Origin: Madurella fahalii
Taxonomy: Eukaryota > Ascomycota > Sordariomycetes > Sordariales
Length of the DNA: 64,000 bases
Direction: 5' to 3'
NCBI GenBank assembly: GCA_029876055.1
Contig: CM056875.1
Coordinates: forward strand, 6,659,001-6,723,000
The notes beneath the pieces are model-generated. The model was not told the DNA's origin, searched no databases, and saw nothing but the letters and a program-made list of their open reading frames with translations. Made by a program: the position numbers and the translations under genes. Each line of letters opens with the position of its first letter. Positions within the stretch are counted from its first letter, which is position 1. This document shows, piece by piece, positions 57,822-64,000 of this stretch.

Positions 57822-59412
57822 ATGTGTTGCACGGATCTCCTACGTGAAAAGTCCATTACAGGACGCCTAGGCCCGGGAGTCCAGGACAGCTGTGCATTCA
57901 GTGAGGAAGGAAGGCAAATCCTAGTGGGCGCCTTCAAACTGGCCTGCACCGAGGATGGTGTATTGACTGAAGCCGCATTTGCCTCCTTCCTGCAGACCAA
58001 GGCGGCTCTGCCTCGCTCCTTCGAGGGCGTCGAGACCGGCAAGATACTATTCGCCAGTCTCACAAACCTCAGTACTCTGCCATTTCCTACTGCGACCAAT
58101 ACGCAACACGATGGCTTCTCCTTTACCCAGTTTATCCGATCTTTGGCATGGTTTCTTTCCAGGCTACCGGTATCTCATGAGGAAGGTTCTCATTCTCGCT
58201 TGCGGATCAAAGCCGACCACCGCAGGTTGATCTTCCAAAGCCTCGCCACACGAGTTCCTGGAATGCAGGGCCTATACAGTGCTGATAGCGCACGCGAGCT
58301 GGCTTAGCGCAACGCATTCGAAATCGAGAACGAAAACGATCGGGAATTCTGCTCCTCCAACCATGACGACGACGGAGACGAGATCTACCTCGACCGCCTC
58401 GATGAGCTGTACTCGACACAAGAGGTGAAGCACGCTGGACTCGCTCCAGTCCATCGCGATGCATTTAAACATGTGGCGAAGAACATTGCGTCACGGCACC
58501 GACTCTTGCGGCTGTACGACGTTGGAATTTCTCGGGACAGGTTCATCACACTCGTCAAGGTTCTGTTGGCGTTGCAATTGAAACCTCCTCTTGAGGCCGA
58601 GACCGAGAATGGCAGCGACTCAGATCTATCCCAGTATAATGTCGCAGCCTGCGCTGTTGTCATTCCTCTTTGCCAGCAGATAAACGGAGCCCGCAGTGCA
58701 ACCATTACCTGGCCGTTGTTCGATCGCATGATGAGGGATGCCGCGCCATACCTCTTTGACCCAGCCTATCACATGCTATCGACCGCATTAATGAACAAAC
58801 CCGACCCCTGTTCAATTTCGGGTTTCATGGACCGGCCCGAAACCTCAGCTGCACTCTCACGCCGCCGCGCTTGAGCTAACTTGCCACGTTCCTGGCTGAG
58901 TCGCTGTACTTCGATTCTTTACATCGAGTCTATCGTTATTCGTCTGACCACCTCCCCAAAACCTCCGCGGAGCTCATCGGAGCCAGGCAAGCGATTCCTG
59001 ATGACGCTATTATAGTAATTGTCTTGATGAAATCAGGAGACGTCTCACGTGTCTATGCTGTCTTTAGCCCCAAACCGGAGTTTGATGGGGCCAGCATTCA
59101 AACCAACCTCATTCCCGGACACATCGGGCAAGAGCGATGCGCCATCTTCCAGTTGTTTCCGGTCCAGGACATCTACAGAGGGGTTGTCGGCAAGCCAGGT
59201 TGGACAATTTGGAAGGACGATACCATCACGTTCGGACAGGACGGTGGCATGGTGATGGCGCGTTGGAAGATCGGTTGCGCAGCGTCGTGCTCTCTCACCG
59301 GTGCAATGATTCAGGCTACGTCTATGAGCCAAATATGTTGGACACGAATTGGAAAGATGTCATGGACGTCTCAGAGATTGATATTCGGAGTGGGAGGGAC
59401 GTTGACGTCTGA
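57822..59412 (+). pseudogene. TLDc-domain protein pseudogene
   Basis: One frame runs 57822-58305 (SFEGVETGKILFASLTNLSTLPF, FTQFIRSLAWFLSRLPVS), then TAG 58305-58307 where Gln is expected, and continues to ~58852 (NDREFCSS, DELYSTQEVKHAGLAPVHRD, ITWPLFDRMMRDAAPYLFDP). A one-base loss near 58853 shifts the frame. TAA at ~58874 interrupts LTPPRLS*LATFLAESLYFD. The TLDc core follows (HRVYRYSSDHLPK, GDVSRVYAVFSPKPEFDGAS, CAIFQLFPVQDIYRG, ITFGQDGGMVMA). A two-base CG insertion near 59263 shifts to LEDRLRSVVLSH, DSGYVYEPNMLDTNWKDVMD, ending at TGA 59412. TLDc proteins are linked to oxidation resistance and V-ATPase regulation in eukaryotes. Four lesions make this copy inactive. Confidence 0.82.
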
Positions 59413-60447
59413 GCCACCGCGGCTTCGTTCGGTATTGATATCGAGAGTAAATTAGTGGAAAAAACCATGAGTACATCTCATCTGTTGTCTTGGGACTTTT
59501 CACTTGAATGTCTTCCGTTGGTCGTCTTTTCTCCTTTGCGGTATTCTTACCGCTTGACAATCGAGAGCGTCTCCGAATCTCCGGTAGGGGCTGGATACGG
59601 TATGTCCCGGGTTTCGCAAGGAGTGTGGTAATCAGGCCATGCTGTGTTTTGGGCCCAACTCCTGTGCCTCGTCAAGGAGTAATCCAACCTGTTGAATCCC
59701 ACTCGCAATCCAAAAACGGCGACGCTTCTTTGAGCTAGAGTCCGGCGATATTATCCAACTCTGATATCAAGGCTTGGCTGACTTATGCTGAAATGCGTAT
59801 ATAGGTTGATTCGGTGTAGGCATCTTAGGTACATAAGCTTCCCAGGCTTTATTATAACTGTTCGGCACACTAACACAGAGTCATAATATGAGAGCTATCG
59901 ACCTCGATAGCATCAAAAAAACGAGGGAGGGACGTCGGAGACGAAGACTATATTTATGCTGAACTTGGAACGAGTGCAGAACCAAAGGGCACGGCGCCAT
60001 GATATTCCCAGCTAGTGCGGTGGAGTGTTCGCAATCACACAATGTAAATGATAGAAGTGTGCATATATACTAGGAGCAAGCCCAGGGCTGTTGAGAGTGT
60101 AGTTATTGAGACTCAGGGGTTTTACCACTTCACAATGCGGCGGCTGAATCGTTTGTGGTAGGTTTCGATTGGTTGACAGTTGCAACAGCGGATTTCGATC
60201 TTCGGAAGCAAGAGAGAGCTTAGTACCCTCCTGGCATCGCCTACGTTTCTGTTGCAAACGCAAGGACTCTAAAGAGTTACTCGTTCGCACAAAGCATCAC
60301 AGTCGAAGCAAACACAATCGCTCGCTATATATAGACGCTGAACTAGTCGAACCAACGGTGGATCCAACACATAAAATAACATAGACGCTGGTTGAATAAC
60401 ACATTATCACTTTCCCAGAGATCTCTACACCAAACTCCTAACAAGTC
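59413..60447. other. Intergenic, about 1 kb
   Basis: No coding region recognised. Lies between the TLDc remnant and the 3' end of the membrane protein gene. Confidence 0.5.
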
Positions 60448-61934
60448 TTAGGGCTCAACAACTATGGTGGTTTGAGCGCCGTCTACACGCGTGCCATAGT
60501 CGTTTGTCCCTACCCTTTTGTCCATTGCCTTCTGCCAGAACTGGAGATCATCTCCCTTCACACGCAAGGATCCTGGAAAGAAAACAGGTACGAGCGACGT
60601 CCCCACCATGGGGTATTTCTCCTCGAGCTCCTTCAACACCCCAGCGACTTTCTTGCCGTCTATGCCCCTGATGGTCTCTCGGTGCTTGAGGTGGATGCCC
60701 AGGGCACCGGGCTGGCGAGCTGCCCCGGCGGCATAGAGGTTTTGGATACTGCCAAGGAGGCCTATACATAGCAGGTCTGGAGCAGTGTCCAAAGTCAGTT
60801 CCGGTGATGGTGAGAAGGGGAAAAAGAGACCTACACCATGAATTCTCCTCAAACCCGGCGACAGTCACAAGCAGCACAATCCATAGGAGCGCCAGGAGAG
60901 CCGATGCAATCCTTGTGAACAAGCTCGGGACCGCGGTGCGCGTCCCACGTGCAAGGATTTCCAGATCAAGGCCGACTCCTTGCTTTCTTTTCCCGAGGAT
61001 GACGATGGCGTGCCGGCTACCGTTCCCCTGGGTAATGGTAACGGTTGCGCCGCCTTTTCTCGGGCAGGCCCATTTCTCAGAGCGCCATTGCGGCAGCGAG
61101 CCGCCGATGAGGGCAAGGGCATTGCCGCCCGCGGTGACGAGAAATGTGCCCCAGTCGCCGGTTACAATCCACGGGATGATGGATATGATGAGCTGAATGA
61201 AAATGACCACGAGGCCCGAGTACCACACCCAGTCCCGTGTTGGGACGCCGTGAGGCACCGGGGGTTCGTCGTCAACGTCGTAGACGGTCACACGTAGTGC
61301 CTCCCATTTGGGCCGCGACGACGGGGAACCGGCTACCTTTTCTGCCGATTCCGATGAGGATGGGCTCTTGATCTCCCCAGCGAAAACGGGCGGCACATGG
61401 TTCTGCTCGTCCCGCATCTCGTGATCGACGCGGTCGTCGGCATCTCGTAGCAGCCGGCCCAGCACCCAGCTGGTAGTAGCTCTGCTGTGGCCACTATCGG
61501 CGCCGATGACGTTTGTGTTGGCCATGTCCGCGTCAGGCATGAGACGGCCATCTTGATCGAGCCGCGGTGGCGGTACCGTTAGCAGTGAAGAGAGCATGAG
61601 GGGCCCGAATCAACCGAGCACGGTCAAAGGAGCGAATGCAAGAAGAACCCGACCCACCGCCGAAGGCTCTCAAAAGAGCGCTGACCGCGTATGCGACCCA
61701 TCCGAATGAGAAGGCCACCGGCGTGATGACATGGCCGGCGAGCTGGGCTACGGCTTTCTGGATAATGTCCGGGCCGATAAGCATCAACACCGAGAGGATG
61801 TCACTAGGATTACTCCACTGCGCCAACAAAAAGACAGGAACGCCCGAAGGCGTTGCCGGTACGGTTGACTCGTTCATGGTGGCGTTGGTGGCGGCTCGCG
61901 GTACAACAAGACCGTGGAACAAAGTGGGAGCCAT
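60448..61934 (-). CDS. Multipass membrane protein, three exons, intact
   Basis: Exons 61658-61934, 60835-61551 and 60448-60776 (1323 nt, 440 residues). Intron 1 (106 nt) joins AFG|DGRLMPDADMANTNVIGA. Intron 2 (58 nt, AACTGAC branch) joins EENSWY|LLCIGLLGSIQN. Hydrophobic segments appear near residues 30-75 (PSDILSVLMLIGPDIIQ, VITPVAFSFGWVAYAVSAL), ~205-245 (WYSGLVVIFIQLIISIIPW, FLVTAGGNALALIGG) and ~325-360 (IASALLALLWIVLLVTVAG). A hydrophilic cytosolic-type region contains KWACPRKGGATVTITQGNGS and a long C-terminal soluble part (KKVAGVLKELEEKYPMVGTS, VFFPGSLRV). It matches a family I remember as widespread but uncharacterised in Pezizomycotina; no function is assigned. Confidence 0.88.
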
Positions 61935-62914
61935 CTTGGGCCGACAAGAGCTTGCAGCGTTGGTTCAGTTCAGGCGGTCAGCAGGCCTAGCCACAGCTAG
62001 CTGACAGCGCCACAGCAGATTAGCCGCAGCAGGGAGGGGGCGCAGCAGAAGTAAGCTCGGTACCCCAGAGCGAGAAGCAGCAGATGCAGAAAGTTAAGAT
62101 AAAGTAAATCATTCGAGCATTGAGCGCGTGCAAGGCGCCAAGTTATCCGTCCTCTCTTTAATTGAGGCCTCGAAAGGGCACGCCGGGGGTTATGAGGATC
62201 CGCACTCCGTAAGCCTGAACCTCCAGGCCTGAGCCTTCAGGCCTGTGTGTCTGGCGTAGCGCGCGGCAGACCCCAAATTCCAGTGCCACGCCCATCACTG
62301 AGCAGCCGGAGCCTTGTCGTTCAGCAAGATACGACCATTGCAACATTGCAACCACCGACAGAAGAAATGTGCCATATGGGCTTGGCGCATTGGCTGGGCT
62401 TGGGCCATCGCCAATTACCAGTCCCGTCACCAACCCGGGACAACGCACGTCTGCACGTCTCACTCAGTGAGGGGACAGAGGAGCCAAGCCGCTGTGTCAT
62501 TGGCGCAGACGTGCAGTATTGCGCCGAGAGCTGAATTTCTAGGGCCTGGGCTTTGTCAGGCTCCCGGCGAATGCCTGACAGCCCCTCGCCGGTTGATACA
62601 TTAGCTAAAGGTATTTTACATGGTCTGGTAGGTAAGGTACCTTAGGTAAGGTACCTTAGGTAAGGTACCTTGGGTTGGCATTCTCGGTTCAAGGTGACGG
62701 CGATAATACGGCGCTGGGCCTGCAAGAGACTCCCCCCTGCTAGGCACCTCACCCGTCGTGATAGGGAGGCATCAGGCTCACTGGCAGAAGAGTGCAAAGT
62801 CCCTCGCGCCTCATCCACGCATTTGCTTACCTTACTCTGACTGGCACAACTTCGTCTTGCTCCAAGGTAAATTCGGTGTGCATAGGTAAACCTTACGCTG
62901 GTCTTCCCATCTAG
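61935..62914. other. Intergenic region between divergent genes
   Basis: Holds the promoter regions of the minus-strand membrane protein gene and the plus-strand acidic protein gene, plus the 14-bp palindromic tandem repeat at 62631-62672. Confidence 0.5.
62631..62672. repeat. Tandem palindromic repeat, three 14-bp units
   Basis: Three head-to-tail copies of GGTAAGGTACCTTA (the last ends TTG). Each unit contains the 12-bp palindrome TAAGGTACCTTA. The same unit occurs singly at 2613-2626. A role as protein-binding site or replication/recombination hot spot is speculative. Confidence 0.75.
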
Positions 62915-64000
62915 ATGGACGTGATTACCATCACGGAGGCGTTTGCCTACCACAAGCTGTTGGATTTGTCAACTAGTGATGCCGACGGCACCGAAAGTGA
63001 GAATGCATTCGATGAGTTCGATGAGTTCGATGAGTTCGATAGCGATGACGACCCCGAAGACGACCCCGAACCCGAAGACGAGTACGAGGATGAATATGAA
63101 GATGAAGACGGCCAAGAGAACGACGCTCAGCGAGACGGCGGCCCGAACATCAATGATCACGAAGATGATGAAGACGGCCAAGAGAAGGATCACGAGGATG
63201 GTGAAGACGACGGGGAGTCCTTAGGTGATGGGGAGCTCCAATGTGATGACGGCCCTCGGGAGCGCTCATTCATCCCCCACGCACTTATCAAAGTCGGCTT
63301 CAATGATCGCCTCCTGGCGCTTTCCGGAGCGCGCAACTCGGAACCAGCTCTCTGCCTCAATGCAGTTCTCCGGGACGGCCTGTGGACGGTTGATCCCGAA
63401 TTCGGGTTCGGCAGATGCAGGATGGGTTTCCTGTCGCGGCTTGCTCATATCTGCACCCAAGCACAAATCCAGTCGTGTGCGCGGGAGTCTTGCGACCGCA
63501 CGAAGAAAGCCATGGACAGCGTCGCCCCTAGGTGTAATTGGGCCGTTTTCAGGGAGTGGGCACTCATCGCCATGTCTTGTCAAGCCAGCATGAACGACGA
63601 ACAGAAGCTCTCCCAGGCTCACACCCATATCGCCAGGGCCGTGTCCAGTTGCTGCATGGCGTTGAAACGCTGCGTTCGCGACGGGACTCGCAGGGCTGAA
63701 TTCTTCCGTCCTTTCCTTGACGGTCAGGCGGAAAAGGAGCATTGAGTCGACCTTGCCGAAGTGACCAACCTCATCTACTGGATGGCCAAGATCCAGTCCC
63801 GAATCGGCATCGGCCCCAAAACTTCGGGCGCTGGAATCATCGTCTCCTCCCATCTCAGGTTACCCTTCCTTCCATCGAGAATGCAACCCAAGCCGTCGAG
63901 ACCATGGGCCTCTGCAAAAATCGCCTGTGGAACCTGGTCAATGTCAGTGACCGTAAACAGAGCGACCTGCCAGACATCATGGCGGCTCTCACCCCTCACA
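62915..64000 (+). pseudogene. Acidic-N-terminus hypothetical protein, partial at window end, one stop
   Basis: The frame opens at 62915 (MDVITITEAFAYHKLLDL). Residues ~28-115 form an Asp/Glu-rich low-complexity tract, including repeated DEF triplets and EDEYEDEYEDED. A folded-looking region follows (FIPHALIKVGFNDRLLALSG, NWAVFREWALIAMSCQASM, FFRPFLDGQ). TGA at 63743-63745 interrupts it, but the same frame continues VDLAEVTNLIYWMAKIQSRIG. Near 63855 it shifts to another frame (SIENATQAVETMGLCKNRLW, VSDRKQSDLPDIMAAL) that runs off the window. Family not recognised. An intron at the end cannot be excluded because the gene is cut by the window edge. Confidence 0.5.

Overview
The window is eukaryotic and looks like a filamentous ascomycete (Pezizomycotina, probably Sordariomycetes). 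Genes carry short introns of about 55-105 nt with GT..AG ends and CTAAC/CTGAC branch points. Recognisable families are a GH5 endoglucanase, a DUF1996 protein, a TLDc protein, a HET-ankyrin protein and an F-box protein. The AT-rich repeats show the C-to-T / G-to-A damage expected of repeat-induced point mutation (RIP), with many TGG-to-TAG and CAG-to-TAG stops in old transposon frames. No rRNA, CRISPR or convincing tRNA was seen.

Layout. 1-11.1 kb: host DNA with a spliced secreted acetoacetate-decarboxylase-like gene (-), a secreted GH5 endoglucanase with a frameshift (-), a small single-exon gene (-) and a decayed F-box gene (-). 11.1-41.1 kb: a nested transposon island. A pogo/Fot1-like DNA transposon (11282-41063) contains a Ty1/copia element B (12940-40776, minus). 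B contains Ty3/gypsy element C (16922-35658, plus, TSD GGCAT) and a pol-less derivative A2 (36188-39778, TSD GTTAG). C contains a solo B LTR (TSD TTAGT) and Ty3/gypsy chromovirus A (17607-28466, minus, TSD GCGGC). A contains a small non-autonomous LTR element D (23974-26800, TSD GTCGA). All these target-site duplications were read directly, except that B has none.

41.1-47.4 kb: a host-like pocket with a solo LTR of a further family (TSD GCAGC), a candidate unknown gene, a small cysteine-rich secreted protein broken by one stop, and a HET-domain/ankyrin gene with a frameshift and a RIP-like end. The pocket is bracketed by two inverted copies of element B's LTR+gag. 47.4-52.7 kb: a second patch of transposon fragments (copia, chromovirus, LTR D, another LTR, A3, second pogo).

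52.7-64 kb: host DNA with two poorly conserved gene remnants, an intact five-exon DUF1996 gene, a TLDc pseudogene, an intact three-exon multipass membrane protein gene and an acidic protein gene that runs off the window.

The region reads as an accessory, transposon-rich compartment. Both autonomous and non-autonomous LTR elements share a Tf1/sushi-like self-priming signature (AGAGTTCAA in the LTR, TTGAACTCT as primer site). Element A carries an apparently spliced antisense reading frame between integrase and 3' LTR. Many host genes here carry one to several inactivating lesions; whether these are biological or base-calling indels cannot be settled from one sequence.
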